Of a stretch of DNA of 39,664 bases, positions 1 through 8,223 are shown one piece after another. The translations under genes were made by a program, and so were the position numbers. The number at the start of each line of letters is the position of its first letter. Position 1 is the first letter of the stretch. The stretch covers positions 1 to 39,664 of the forward strand of contig JAGSHI010000019.1 of assembly GCA_023954635.1 (NCBI GenBank), written 5' to 3'. The notes beneath the pieces are model-generated. The model was not told the origin of the DNA. It did no database searches and saw only the letters and a program-made list of their open reading frames with translations. The stretch is from Bacteriovoracaceae bacterium. GTDB lineage: Bacteria > Bdellovibrionota > Bacteriovoracia > Bacteriovoracales > Bacteriovoracaceae.

Positions 1-1
1 A

Positions 2-1780
2 GGAACAGCAACCGCAACACCTTCGGGAACTGCAACTGCGACTGCAACACCTTCGGGAACTGCGACTGCCATTCCGACGGAAACTGTTATGGCAACTCCA
101 ACTGAATCTGCAACACCTTCGGGAACGGCCACTGCCACTCCAACAGGAACTGCGACTGCAACTCCGACGGAAACTGTTACGGCTACTCCAACTGAATCTG
201 CAACACCTTCGGGAACGGCGACTGCCACTCCAACCATAACTTCGACTGCCACTCCAACTCCAGGAGAGGATAATCAAAATAACGATGATCAAAATGATCT
301 TGGCGATGATGGTCAAAATCAAGATAACGATGACCCAGAAGATAAGATTAAAGATAGCTTGAGTGATGATGAACTTGAAGATCAAATGACTCGAGTCGCG
401 AGGATATTAGATTCGCAAATGAATTTTAGGTATAGACCAGTTTGGCATGGACCTTATGATGTAGAACCTAAACTTAAAAAGTTAGCCATTCTTAAAGATA
501 AGGGTGTTCCTTATGTTTTATTTGTTTCTCAAATGAGAGAAGGGAGACGTCTTTATAGTAAAGCTATTTTCTTCTTATTAAACTTATCTGAAAACTCTTA
601 TCAAAAGTATCATTCCAACTTAGAACATAAAGTAATTAACGTAGGCAAAGTAAAAGGACTTAAGTTTGAATTACTTACAAGACATGAGTCTGCCCTTTAT
701 GAATTAGATATGAAAGGCATGACTATAAGATTAAAATCTACAGATACAAGTAAGTTTAAAAAGTTTAAACATAAGAAAGTAAAATATAGGGTTAAAATTG
801 ATAGAGTAACTTCAAATTTAGAAGAGCCAGAATCAATTGTTTGGTTTAGGGAAAAATCTGATAGAGAGTGGTCACAAATAAAGTTAGATTCAGTATATAA
901 ATATCGGAGAATATCTAAAATAGTAAAATCGAATGAACATCTAACTCTTTTGATGAAACACGGTATTGTACAGAACCATACTAATTCCTACGTACATAAC
1001 CTTTCTTTTACACCTATTGGAATTCATCAGATAGATAACAAACAGTATCTTGTTGATCGTCGAGGAAGCATACATGAGCTTCTTGTTGAGAGTCCTGTAA
1101 ATGAGTGGATACAGAAACTATTTAATGATCAAAATGTTGTTAACCCTTCACCATACATCTCAGCAGTGGAGAAAATGAAGGTCTTGAAATCTATTCAAAA
1201 AGATTCGATGATTTATCTTGTAGGTAAAAATAGAGATAAAGAAAGGTTTGTTGTGAGTAGTGACTTAGAGTCACAAGATCAAATAAGTAAAGATTTAGAA
1301 GTAGGCTCTATTATTGATTTTGTTACAACAGCAAATGGCTTTTTAGTTTTATCTCGAATGGAAGAGAAAACAAATGCCTTTTTACTGGATCAAAATCAAG
1401 AAATTATCAAGAGTCTAGAATTAGATAAGAAATTTAAAAGAGGTAAGCTTACAGTTATAAATAATACCATCTTTATTATTTCTAAAAAATATATGACTGC
1501 ACTTAACTTTGAACTTGAAGAAATCTGGAGTAAGAATATTCGAGGTCAGGTCTCATTTACCGCTCAGGAGTTACCAAGCAAAAAACTTGTTGGTATTGCT
1601 AATGATCATGTCGTGATTATTGATCCAGAAACTGGTGACTTTAAACAACTATATTCCTTAAACGATCTAACATTTCAGTATGTAAAAGAAATTATTTTAA
1701 TAGATGATATACTTTACGTTCATACAGGTGGTGAAAAAGTTTACGAAATTAATCTTCCATATCACGAGATTGCACTATGA
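2..1780 (+). CDS. Thr/Pro-repeat stalk protein, 5'-truncated by window
   Basis: The reading frame is open from base 2, so the gene starts outside the window. The ATG at 89 lies inside the repeat (V-M-A-T-P where the sister copy has V-T-A-T-P) and is not a start. The visible part has three zones. First come about 85 residues of Thr/Ala/Pro/Ser repeats (TATPT, ATPSGT, PTETV), then an Asp/Asn/Gln-rich acidic linker of about 45 residues, then about 460 residues rich in alternating hydrophobic and polar strands that end at a C-terminal Leu. No family was recognised for the last zone; its strand-rich pattern would fit a beta-propeller, which is inference. Low-complexity Thr/Pro stretches of this kind usually act as extended, surface-exposed spacers. 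The gene overlaps the next one by ATGA, so it heads or continues an envelope operon. Signal peptide and N-terminal domain are not visible. Confidence 0.8.
   Translation, partial: GTATATPSGTATATATPSGTATAIPTETVMATPTESATPSGTATATPTGTATATPTETVTATPTESATPSGTATATPTITSTATPTPGEDNQNNDDQNDLGDDGQNQDNDDPEDKIKDSLSDDELEDQMTRVARILDSQMNFRYRPVWHGPYDVEPKLKKLAILKDKGVPYVLFVSQMREGRRLYSKAIFFLLNLSENSYQKYHSNLEHKVINVGKVKGLKFELLTRHESALYELDMKGMTIRLKSTDTSKFKKFKHKKVKYRVKIDRVTSNLEEPESIVWFREKSDREWSQIKLDSVYKYRRISKIVKSNEHLTLLMKHGIVQNHTNSYVHNLSFTPIGIHQIDNKQYLVDRRGSIHELLVESPVNEWIQKLFNDQNVVNPSPYISAVEKMKVLKSIQKDSMIYLVGKNRDKERFVVSSDLESQDQISKDLEVGSIIDFVTTANGFLVLSRMEEKTNAFLLDQNQEIIKSLELDKKFKRGKLTVINNTIFIISKKYMTALNFELEEIWSKNIRGQVSFTAQELPSKKLVGIANDHVVIIDPETGDFKQLYSLNDLTFQYVKEIILIDDILYVHTGGEKVYEINLPYHEIAL
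74..253 (+). repeat. Tandem 90-bp coding repeat (two copies visible)
   Basis: The segment CCGACGGAAACTGTTA recurs exactly 90 bp apart (from 74 and from 164), and most of the intervening 90 bp (30 codons) is nearly identical between copies. Shorter ACACCTTCGGGAAC units continue upstream to the window edge. Differences are mostly silent or Thr/Gly/Ile changes. The tract is visibly richer in GC than its surroundings, as expected for a Thr/Ala/Pro repeat. Such tracts can expand and contract by slippage or recombination. Confidence 0.9.
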
Positions 1781-2202
1781 ATATTAAAAAAAGAAAATTA
1801 AAAAACTATCTTTTGTTCCCACATATTCAATTTAAACTTATCATTGGGGCACTGATCGCCACAATACTAAGCCTTGGGGGAGCTTATTTCTCAGTACAAG
1901 CTTCTTTCAACAGACTTACTGATATAGGACAGAAACTTAATTTTCCAAGCAATAGTGGTTACTTTAAACTAATCAACGCACAACAGGAAATTGTCTTTTC
2001 AAATGTTATGATGGCATCTGCAGTAGGCATAATTCTAACTATATTAATTGTTATTTTGATTTCCCACCGTGCCCTCGGCCCATTTTACAGAATCAAAATT
2101 TTCTTTCAAAATTACGAAAGTAATTCAAATGACAGAATTAAATTCAGAGATTCTGATTACTTTAAACAATTAGAAGAAGATATAAATCGGGCCTTAAAAT
2201 GA
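1777..2202 (+). CDS. Small two-helix membrane protein, HAMP-like
   Basis: A 141-residue protein with a basic N-terminus, a membrane helix at about residues 20-43, a short periplasmic loop of about 32 residues and a second helix at about 76-96. It ends in a cytoplasmic tail that begins [11 protein letters not shown]. That SHR-x-x-GP-x-YR motif directly after a membrane helix is typical of small HAMP-like sensor or chemoreceptor-related proteins of delta-type bacteria (family knowledge). There is no kinase, cyclase or methyl-accepting domain, so it cannot signal alone by any known catalytic route. Its ATG overlaps the stop of the stalk protein (ATGA), and its own stop overlaps the next start in the same way. 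The two neighbours are therefore probably translationally coupled to it and it may anchor or sense for the stalk protein. Confidence 0.75.
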   Translation: MNIKKRKLKNYLLFPHIQFKLIIGALIATILSLGGAYFSVQASFNRLTDIGQKLNFPSNSGYFKLINAQQEIVFSNVMMASAVGIILTILIVILISHRALGPFYRIKIFFQNYESNSNDRIKFRDSDYFKQLEEDINRALK

Positions 2203-2441
2203 CTATAAAAAAAAATGGATTATACCGTCACTACAAGGGTAATAATTATTTATTACTTGATGTTGTGAGGCATTCTGAAACACTTGAAGAAATGGTCTTT
2301 TATAAATGTTTATATGAGAATGAACTAGGTGACCTGTGGGTTAGACCTCTCTCTATGTTTATAGAAAATGTGACCATAGATGGTAAAGAAATTCCAAGAT
2401 TTGAGTACATTGGAGACCACAAAGGAAAGGACAGACTTTAA
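2199..2441 (+). CDS. DUF1653 family protein
   Basis: Eighty residues that match the DUF1653 signature end to end: G-x-YRHYKGN near the start, then RHSETLEEMVFYK, LWVRPLSMF and a PRFEYI close. The family is a small soluble domain of unknown biochemical function found alone or fused to other domains in many bacteria. It starts within an ATGA overlap with the preceding membrane protein and its TAA is followed directly by the ATG of the ydbH-like gene. It is therefore embedded in the envelope operon although nothing in it suggests export. Confidence 0.85.
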   Translation: MTIKKNGLYRHYKGNNYLLLDVVRHSETLEEMVFYKCLYENELGDLWVRPLSMFIENVTIDGKEIPRFEYIGDHKGKDRL

Positions 2442-4340
2442 ATGACCTTTCGTTTGAAAATCATTTCTGCTTTGATTTGTTCATTTATATTTATCTTAAT
2501 ATTTCTTCCATGGAATTCTATTACAGAATTTGCTCTTCTTAAGGTTCTGACAAAACAGGGTTTAAAGAAATCAGAATTGACCGTAAGTGATGTTGGTCTT
2601 AGTAATATTACGATTAATAATTTATCCACTTTAAGTGGAGGAGTAAAATTAAAAGAACTTAAGGTAACTTGGACTCTTTCTGGTTTATTGAATAAAGAAG
2701 TTGAAGATATACAATTAGATGGTCTCGAAGTTAATACTGAGTCAATACTGCCGGATACTGATAATAAAAAATCTAAACCTCTAAAATTTTCCAATTTGAT
2801 TAAGGAATTGCCTCTTAAAAATGGTAATTTAAATATTACATTGCCTAAGAAAATTCTAAATAAATATATGATAAGAGACGGGGCGGTTAATATTACTATT
2901 GATAAGAAAAATAGTGAAATTACTCTTCGTTCATTGAATAAGTTTAAAATCTCTTCAGATGAATTCGATCTTGATTTTGACAATTTATCAATAAAGTTAA
3001 ATATCATCGGAGAAACACTTAGAGTCTCGTTTCCATCTGTAGAATTAGATCTGAAATATAAAATCACACAAAAGCCTTTGAGTGAAGTTGCTCTTAATTC
3101 TATTAAAATAAATAATAAATCTTTCTTGAACATTATCTCTACAAATAACGGAATTAAGGTTGAGACGATTCAAATCGATATTGATCAAAATTCTGGTTTT
3201 TTAGATAATCAAATTAACTGGGAAAAAATCGATTTAAGTTTAAAAGGATCACTTCAAAACCTTGAGGTAAATGGCCATTTAAATAACATCTCACATACAG
3301 AGTCTAACTGTGTTAAGGATCTTGACTTAGAAATTAATGCACTAAAAAGTGAAGAACATTATTCAGTTTCTATCTCTACTCCAAAGAATAGAAAAGATTT
3401 GCAAATTACAGTTAAAGCATTAATCGGGGATATAGTTAGATTTAATGTTAAATCTAAAAAATTATCAGAAATTGATTTTAAAACAAATTTTCCTTGCATT
3501 GGAAAAGATATCTCCTCAGTAGGGGGAAGCCTTTCTCTATTAGGTTATAAAAGCCTTAGTAAAAACGGTAAAGAAAAACTGGATTTGTCTTTGGAAAATG
3601 GTCAATTTCAGTGGGAAGAGATGGTAGTTAAAGGTTTAGATGTTAAATTTAACTTGATAAATTTTAATGATTTCAGCTCCAAGAAATATTCAAGTTTAAA
3701 AATAAAAAAAGCAGATCTCGGAATTGATATTTCTGATTTAGATATAATATTTAAAATACAAAATAAAAAATTAATTGATGTGAACTCAGTTCAATTCTCA
3801 ATACTTGATGGAAATGTTAGGGTAGAACCATTTCTTTTTTATCGCTTAACGAATAAGTTTAAGAAATTAACTGTAGAGGTAGATGATATCCCCTTAGAAA
3901 AAGCATTAAAGATGGGATTAAAGGATGCTGTCGAAGCGTCTGGTATGCTTACAGGTTCTCTTCCAATCATTTGGAAGGGTGAAATACCCGAAGTCTTAAA
4001 TGGTAAGCTAGAAACAAAGGATAAGGGAGTTCTAAAATACAGACCTAAAAGCTTTAATCCTTTAAAAAAGACAGGTAACTTGCATGTCGAAATGTTGAGT
4101 GATTATCTCTGGGATTTTCATTACGACAAATTGAGCATTGATGTTGATAGTGATGAGAAGTACAATCTTGAAATGAAAACATCTATTCTTGGCAAAAATT
4201 TAAAGGTCAACAATGGAAGACCTCTTAAATTTGGATTAAACCTAGATTTAGATGTCAAAGACACACTGATTAGTACTCTTTTTCTTATGGAATTTCCAAA
4301 GAAGATAGAACAGAGTATATTGGAAAAGTTGAAAAAATGA
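2442..4340 (+). CDS. ydbH: YdbH-like intermembrane phospholipid transport protein
   Basis: A 632-residue protein with one N-terminal signal-anchor helix (about residues 5-24) and an otherwise periplasmic chain of repeating amphipathic beta segments, as in AsmA/TamB/YdbH bridge proteins. The identification rests mainly on context. The next two genes encode a YnbE-like lipoprotein and a YdbL/DUF1318 protein, the same trio and order as ydbH-ynbE-ydbL of Escherichia coli. In E. coli, YdbH forms with YnbE a bridge that carries phospholipid from inner to outer membrane and acts redundantly with TamB and YhdP. At 632 residues it is shorter than E. coli YdbH (about 880). Start and stop are fused to neighbours (TAAATG upstream, ATGA downstream). 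Confidence 0.82.
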   Translation: MTFRLKIISALICSFIFILIFLPWNSITEFALLKVLTKQGLKKSELTVSDVGLSNITINNLSTLSGGVKLKELKVTWTLSGLLNKEVEDIQLDGLEVNTESILPDTDNKKSKPLKFSNLIKELPLKNGNLNITLPKKILNKYMIRDGAVNITIDKKNSEITLRSLNKFKISSDEFDLDFDNLSIKLNIIGETLRVSFPSVELDLKYKITQKPLSEVALNSIKINNKSFLNIISTNNGIKVETIQIDIDQNSGFLDNQINWEKIDLSLKGSLQNLEVNGHLNNISHTESNCVKDLDLEINALKSEEHYSVSISTPKNRKDLQITVKALIGDIVRFNVKSKKLSEIDFKTNFPCIGKDISSVGGSLSLLGYKSLSKNGKEKLDLSLENGQFQWEEMVVKGLDVKFNLINFNDFSSKKYSSLKIKKADLGIDISDLDIIFKIQNKKLIDVNSVQFSILDGNVRVEPFLFYRLTNKFKKLTVEVDDIPLEKALKMGLKDAVEASGMLTGSLPIIWKGEIPEVLNGKLETKDKGVLKYRPKSFNPLKKTGNLHVEMLSDYLWDFHYDKLSIDVDSDEKYNLEMKTSILGKNLKVNNGRPLKFGLNLDLDVKDTLISTLFLMEFPKKIEQSILEKLKK

Positions 4341-4519
4341 AAAAATACATACTACTCTTAATTCCATTCTTTTTTATCTCTTGTGCTCCAACAGTAAAGG
4401 TTCAAGCACCTGATAAACCTGTTGAGATTAATATGAACATTAATATCAAGCACGATATAAATGTAAAAATTGATAAACAATTAGATAACGTAATGGAAGA
4501 TAACGAAGACATTTTCTAG
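4337..4519 (+). CDS. ynbE: YnbE-like lipoprotein
   Basis: A 60-residue lipoprotein precursor. It has a short hydrophobic signal ending FFISC, with the lipobox Cys at residue 16, followed by AP-x-VKVQAPDKPVEINMN and a stretch of alternating Asn/Ile/Lys residues ending D-I-F. The VxVxAPxxPIxINMN pattern is the hallmark of YnbE, the outer-membrane partner that extends the YdbH beta groove. It starts in an ATGA overlap with ydbH, consistent with stoichiometric production. Confidence 0.88.
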   Translation: MKKYILLLIPFFFISCAPTVKVQAPDKPVEINMNINIKHDINVKIDKQLDNVMEDNEDIF

Positions 4520-4529
4520 GATATTTATT

Positions 4530-4796
4530 ATGAAAAAACTTATAACAATTCTTTTTCTTTTATCATCTTTTTCACTTTTTGCTCTTACTTTAAAAGAGGC
4601 CAGAAGTAAGGGATGGGTTGAAGAACTGCCAACAGGGTTCATAAAAGCAACTAACCCCGGTGCTGAAGATCTAGTATCTGAAATCAATACAAAAAGAAAG
4701 AACGCTTATTTGAAAATATCTAAAAAAACAGGCTCTTCTGTTGATATGGTTGCCAAAAAGGCCCATCAAAAAATTAAAGCAAAACTAAATAAATAA
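4530..4796 (+). CDS. ydbL: YdbL/DUF1318 periplasmic protein
   Basis: An 88-residue secreted protein. It has a signal peptide with likely cleavage after FSLFA, then LTLKEARSKGWVEELPTGFI, which mirrors the LTLdqAR-x-G-x-vGE-x-x-GY start of YdbL. A helical C-terminal part ends in A-x-x-KIKAKL. DUF1318 proteins modulate YdbH-YnbE assembly in E. coli (established for that organism, inferred here). The start is set by AGGA eight bases upstream of the ATG. The family's C-terminal GxYxRxxxGxW tail is missing, so this copy is slightly short. Confidence 0.85.
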   Translation: MKKLITILFLLSSFSLFALTLKEARSKGWVEELPTGFIKATNPGAEDLVSEINTKRKNAYLKISKKTGSSVDMVAKKAHQKIKAKLNK

Positions 4797-4818
4797 GTGC
4801 ACGATTGTGCACTTATTT
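4791..4818. terminator. Bidirectional hairpin terminator
   Basis: A perfect 12-bp stem AAATAAGTGCAC/GTGCACTTATTT with a GATT loop. It sits over the ydbL stop codon and 9 bp short of the stop of the convergent ferritin-like gene. The A/T ends of the stem give a U-run on either strand. Confidence 0.85.
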
Positions 4819-4827
4819 AAATATCTT

Positions 4828-5568
4828 TTAAGCTCCTATTGGCTCCCAAGATTCATGACCTTTTTCATTTTGAATACCACTCTTTGCAATATTACCTAAG
4901 AACCGCCAAAAGTTTTGTTTAAAACTACCTTCGATAAAGTTCTCATTTAAGCAATAGTTCATGTGATTCAAACTTAGTTTCCTGTAAGACAGATCTTCTA
5001 GTCTTCTGTATTCTTCAATTTGTTTGTTAACTTCGACCTCATCTGTAGTGTAGTGAGAAATTATTTTATTACAGAATTTTAAATGTTTTTCCTCATCTTT
5101 TATGGCCTCTTCTAACATAGATTTTATGGCCCAGTCTTTATCAAAGACTTGTAATAGGTTTTGAAACTCTAGGATGGCCCTTTCTTCAATAACTAAAAGC
5201 AAGGCCATAATGTTGATTACATCTTGATCAGTTTTTATCTCGTTATTTAAAATATTGAGTTCACTGTCTAAAACTTTCAATAATCTAATATCATCTGTAA
5301 GTGGAATTGGTTTTTCACCTAACATTTCAATATAATCGAGAAACATTTGTTCATGTTTTTCTTCATCTGCTTTATGTGCTTTTACTATTTTTTTGATGGT
5401 CGGATCTTGAATATAATCTTCTATTTTATCAAAAAGATGTAGCTCACCTGAGTTTCCTCCTTCAGCATCGGCCATCTGGCTAAAGAGATGAACGAGACCC
5501 TTTTTATTAGTGAGGGCCTGTTTCATAAATTGGATATTGAGGTAATTTTCTAACATTTTTGTACGCAT
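4828..5568 (-). CDS. Ferritin-like diiron four-helix-bundle protein
   Basis: A 246-residue helical protein with two EExH-type metal motifs in a ferritin-like arrangement: E36 (DAEGG), EEKH at 69-72, EE at 128-129 with E134, and EEKH at 159-162. These fit the six ligands of a carboxylate-bridged diiron or rubrerythrin-like centre. No rubredoxin domain or signal peptide is present, so it is a cytosolic oxidoreductase or metal/peroxide-handling protein of unknown substrate. The ATG is preceded by GGAG. The TetR gene lies immediately upstream on the same strand, and a TetR operator copy sits on this gene's own -10 box, so it is the most likely target of that repressor. Confidence 0.78.
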   Translation of the reverse strand: MRTKMLENYLNIQFMKQALTNKKGLVHLFSQMADAEGGNSGELHLFDKIEDYIQDPTIKKIVKAHKADEEKHEQMFLDYIEMLGEKPIPLTDDIRLLKVLDSELNILNNEIKTDQDVINIMALLLVIEERAILEFQNLLQVFDKDWAIKSMLEEAIKDEEKHLKFCNKIISHYTTDEVEVNKQIEEYRRLEDLSYRKLSLNHMNYCLNENFIEGSFKQNFWRFLGNIAKSGIQNEKGHESWEPIGA

Positions 5569-5591
5569 ACTATTCTCCTGGTTGAAAAACT

Positions 5592-5629
5592 CACTGACTA
5601 TTGTAGTGTTTTAGTCAGTGGGTGGTAAA
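5592..5629 (-). promoter_or_regulatory. Promoter and TetR operator of ferritin-like gene
   Basis: The inverted repeat CACTGACTA (5592-5600), N11, TAGTCAGTG (5612-5620) matches the operator upstream of tetR (CTGACTA-N11-TAGTCAG). On the minus strand the -10 TACAAT (5600-5605) lies inside it, with a weaker -35 TTTACC (5624-5629) 18 bp upstream. Binding would block RNA polymerase. Confidence 0.8.
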
Positions 5630-5634
5630 TTTTT

Positions 5635-6225
5635 TTAGGCCTTCGCCCGTATTCCATTAAAAATAAGGTCAAAAGCTGTTTTTTCTCTATCTCTTAAGTC
5701 GTCCATATTTGTGTGTTCATTCATGTGGAACAAAAAGGTTGATGTCATAAGGTCTAAAAGGATATTTGCAACTTGTTCAACATTTAAGTCACCTTTGAAA
5801 GTACCTTGCCTGATCCCTGTTTGAAGTATTTCTCTAATTGGTCCAAGGGACAGTCTTCTTAATTCAGGGATTTTATTTTTTACACTAGGTATGAGGGATG
5901 AATACTTACCAAAAAAGAAGTCTTTTATGAGAGGGTATTTATCCATTGTTTCGATTGTTCTTTGACTTGCTTGAAGGAGTTGTTGATCGGCGGGTAGTGC
6001 CGGGTCTACATCCTCTAGGACTTCGAGGTCCCATCTTCTAATTTGCCGAGTGAGTACTTGGTAGAATAATTCGTCTTTAGATTTTGAAACGAGATACAAT
6101 GTGCCCTTGGCCACTCCTGCGGCCTTGGCTATTTCATCCATTGAAGTCTTTTTAAAGCCCCACTTCGCAAACTTTTGAGCAGCTTCAACTAGAATGCAAT
6201 CTTTCTTGTTTTTATCAATACCCAT
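5635..6225 (-). CDS. TetR/AcrR family transcriptional repressor
   Basis: A 196-residue protein with a TetR N-terminal DNA-binding domain: AAQKFAKWGFKKTSMDEIAKAAGVAKGTLY at about residues 14-43, with the helix-turn-helix at about 27-46. A helical ligand-binding and dimerisation domain without recognisable ligand signature follows. An AGGGA ribosome site precedes the ATG. Two copies of one palindrome with identical 11-bp spacing lie on the promoters of this gene and of the downstream diiron gene. This predicts autoregulation plus repression of that gene. The ligand is not inferable from sequence. Confidence 0.92.
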   Translation of the reverse strand: MGIDKNKKDCILVEAAQKFAKWGFKKTSMDEIAKAAGVAKGTLYLVSKSKDELFYQVLTRQIRRWDLEVLEDVDPALPADQQLLQASQRTIETMDKYPLIKDFFFGKYSSLIPSVKNKIPELRRLSLGPIREILQTGIRQGTFKGDLNVEQVANILLDLMTSTFLFHMNEHTNMDDLRDREKTAFDLIFNGIRAKA

Positions 6226-6250
6226 TGTATTCCCTTATCAGTCTTATCGA

Positions 6251-6293
6251 CTGACTAGAATTGAATTTTAGTCAGTAATGAGAAAAAAGTCAA
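6251..6293 (-). promoter_or_regulatory. tetR promoter with autoregulatory operator
   Basis: On the minus strand there is a good sigma-70 promoter, TTGACT (6288-6293), 17-bp spacer, TAAAAT (6265-6270). The operator CTGACTA (6251-6257), N11, TAGTCAG (6269-6275) overlaps the -10 and the start region. It has the same half-sites and spacing as the copy at 5592-5620. Confidence 0.88.
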
Positions 6294-6325
6294 GTTTAGT
6301 AGCTAATTCTCATAATTATGGGTAT

Positions 6326-7300
6326 TTAGTTTAGAATAAGAGGGGCTTTGTTCTTACTGATGTTTTGAGAAATATGAGTATCTTCAACTTTTAGCGAATG
6401 TAAAAGGTCAAAGACGGTATTTGCAGTCACTTGCAAATCCTCTTCATCCCCAAGCATAGGATTGACTTCTACTAGGTCCATCGAATTTAAACGGCCTGTT
6501 TTCCGTACTTCTTTGATGATGCTTTTGGCTTCATTCAACGTTAGGCCACCTTTGGCAGGAGTACCTGTTGAAGGAGCGTAACTGGGATCTATCCCATCAA
6601 TATCAAAACTTATATGAAAAGGGTCTTTGCCCCAAGGGTCCAACTTCTTAGTCGCCTCTTTAATGACCTGCTCTACTCCGTAAGCTTTCACTTCTTTAGA
6701 GGTATATACGCAAATACCATTTTCAGTTAGAAGTTTAACTTCACCTTCATCTATATCTCTTGCACCAATTACAACAATATTTTTTGGATCCAATTGAGGG
6801 ATCCACCTTGTGTATTCATCTGTCATTGGATGAGAATAAAGTTTAAGTAGAAAGCTTAAAGGCATACCATGAATGTTTCCACTAGGACTTGTAAGTGGAG
6901 TATTGATATCAACATGTGCATCAACCCAAATTATTTTTGTATTGGGATTATGTTTCAGTACACCAGATAATGTTCCAAGTGCAATACTGTGATCTCCACC
7001 AATGGTGAGAACAAAGTTAAGAAGTCCTAACTGGTCTTCAACTATATTTGATAGATGTTTGTTATAATTTGTAACACTTGGAAAGTTATGTGCCTTGTCT
7101 GGAAAATGCTCTTCAAACAACTTGTCTTGCTCTTCTAAATGCACTTCTCTTAATTCTGGGAGGTCATCAATAGTAGAGAATATTTCGTGTAACTGCCCTA
7201 GAAGACCTCTATGTTTTAGCCAACCAGGGGCCAAGTTTGTACCCTCGGTTTTCTGCCCGATCCAAGCGGCAGCCGATAGAAGTGTTAGTGTTTCACGCAT
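6326..7300 (-). CDS. rocF: Arginase
   Basis: A 324-residue ureohydrolase with the full set of binuclear manganese ligands: GGDHS (H104), VDAHVD (D127, H129, D131) and SFDIDGIDP (D233, D235). E278 lies in the VEVNP motif. The text around the active site (INTP...SGNIHGMPLSF) is that of arginase rather than agmatinase, so it should hydrolyse L-arginine to ornithine and urea. Ornithine would feed nitrogen or polyamine metabolism. No urease or ornithine genes are nearby. There is no Shine-Dalgarno sequence; a promoter -10 lies exactly six bases before the ATG, pointing to a leaderless transcript. The gene is monocistronic or reads into tetR. Confidence 0.92.
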   Translation of the reverse strand: MRETLTLLSAAAWIGQKTEGTNLAPGWLKHRGLLGQLHEIFSTIDDLPELREVHLEEQDKLFEEHFPDKAHNFPSVTNYNKHLSNIVEDQLGLLNFVLTIGGDHSIALGTLSGVLKHNPNTKIIWVDAHVDINTPLTSPSGNIHGMPLSFLLKLYSHPMTDEYTRWIPQLDPKNIVVIGARDIDEGEVKLLTENGICVYTSKEVKAYGVEQVIKEATKKLDPWGKDPFHISFDIDGIDPSYAPSTGTPAKGGLTLNEAKSIIKEVRKTGRLNSMDLVEVNPMLGDEEDLQVTANTVFDLLHSLKVEDTHISQNISKNKAPLILN

Positions 7301-7306
7301 GAGCTG

Positions 7307-7335
7307 AATCTATATTAAACATATATTCCTGACAA
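7307..7335 (-). promoter_or_regulatory. Candidate leaderless promoter of arginase
   Basis: Minus strand: TTGTCA (7330-7335), 17-bp spacer, TAGATT (7307-7312), then six bases (CAGCTC) and the ATG at 7300. No purine-rich ribosome site is present in between or upstream. Transcription would start at or within a base of the A of ATG. Confidence 0.55.
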
Positions 7336-7464
7336 TCATGCATTGAGTTGCTATTCATAAAACTGACTATAAGTAATTGAAATTATGAATATTATTAACA
7401 ATTCTCATTAGAATGCGTCTAAGAATTTAAGGTGCTGTTGCGATGCAGCTAGAGCAGTATTTAT

Positions 7465-8223
7465 TTACTTCTCTTCCTTAATTGCCCCGGCCGTAGAAAT
7501 TAAGGGGAGGCCGCCACTTACGTTGAGAGAGCTACCACTGATGTAAGTATCCTCCATGAGAAAAGTTAAACAACTTTGTGCAATATGGACAGGTTCACCT
7601 AGCTTGTTCATAGGGATACCTTTTGACATTCTCTTGGCATAGAACTCTCTTTCCCAGAATCTTTTTGTTCTTTGTGTTTTGATTATTCCTGGGCGGAGTG
7701 TGTTTGCTGTTATGTTATGTTTACCATAATCAACTGCAATATTTTTGATGAGTCCTTCTATCGCAGATTTACCTAAACAATACAGTCCATACTTACTAGT
7801 GCCAGCACTAGCAACTACACTTGATATATATAAAATTCGACCTAGCTTTCTCTCAACCATTCCAGGAATTAAAGATCTTAAAAGAAGGACATTTCCTTTG
7901 ATATTTTCTAAAAGCTCTGAATCAACATCTTCATCTGTAAACTCATGAAAATCTTTTAGTTCATCAACTTTTTTCCATGCATTGAGTACAACTGAATCTA
8001 ATTCAAATTTTACTAATTGTTCCATATTAGTATTTGGGGCTGAAAAATTAAAAATACAGAAATCAATACGGTCTTTATTAGGATGTTTTTCCCAATATTC
8101 TTTGGCAGATTTGTGACTCTCTTTAGAGCTGCAGGTAAAAACAATTGAATCACCTCGTTCGAGCAGAATTTCTCCTAAAGATTTAGAGATGTCCGAGTTT
8201 GAGCCAGTTATTAGGACTTTCAT
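7465..8223 (-). CDS. SDR family NAD(P)-dependent oxidoreductase
   Basis: A 252-residue classical short-chain dehydrogenase/reductase. The cofactor loop is TGSNSDIS (residues 6-13), with the catalytic Ser at 134-135 (YISS), Y148 and K152 (Y-C-L-G-K) and a PGxI motif after the active site. This enzyme class reduces or oxidises keto/hydroxyl groups; in this locus a beta-ketoacyl product of the KAS III enzymes is a plausible substrate (inference). It is the last gene of a seven-gene operon and starts in an ATGA overlap with the hexapeptide protein. The cofactor-loop glycine pattern (GSNSDIS) is looser than the usual GxxxGIG. Confidence 0.85.
   Translation of the reverse strand: MKVLITGSNSDISKSLGEILLERGDSIVFTCSSKESHKSAKEYWEKHPNKDRIDFCIFNFSAPNTNMEQLVKFELDSVVLNAWKKVDELKDFHEFTDEDVDSELLENIKGNVLLLRSLIPGMVERKLGRILYISSVVASAGTSKYGLYCLGKSAIEGLIKNIAVDYGKHNITANTLRPGIIKTQRTKRFWEREFYAKRMSKGIPMNKLGEPVHIAQSCLTFLMEDTYISGSSLNVSGGLPLISTAGAIKEEK

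Noticed and set aside
89-91. ATG at 89 as the start of the first gene
   Set aside because: The frame is open to the window edge with the same repeat, and the codon aligns with a Thr codon in the sister repeat, so it is an internal Met.
2438-3133. 231-codon minus-strand ORF
   Set aside because: It lies wholly antisense to the ydbH-like gene, which has an intact frame, conserved context and coupled start and stop.
7363-7369. CTGACTA upstream of arginase as a third TetR operator
   Set aside because: Only one half-site; no TAGTCAG follows at 11 bp.
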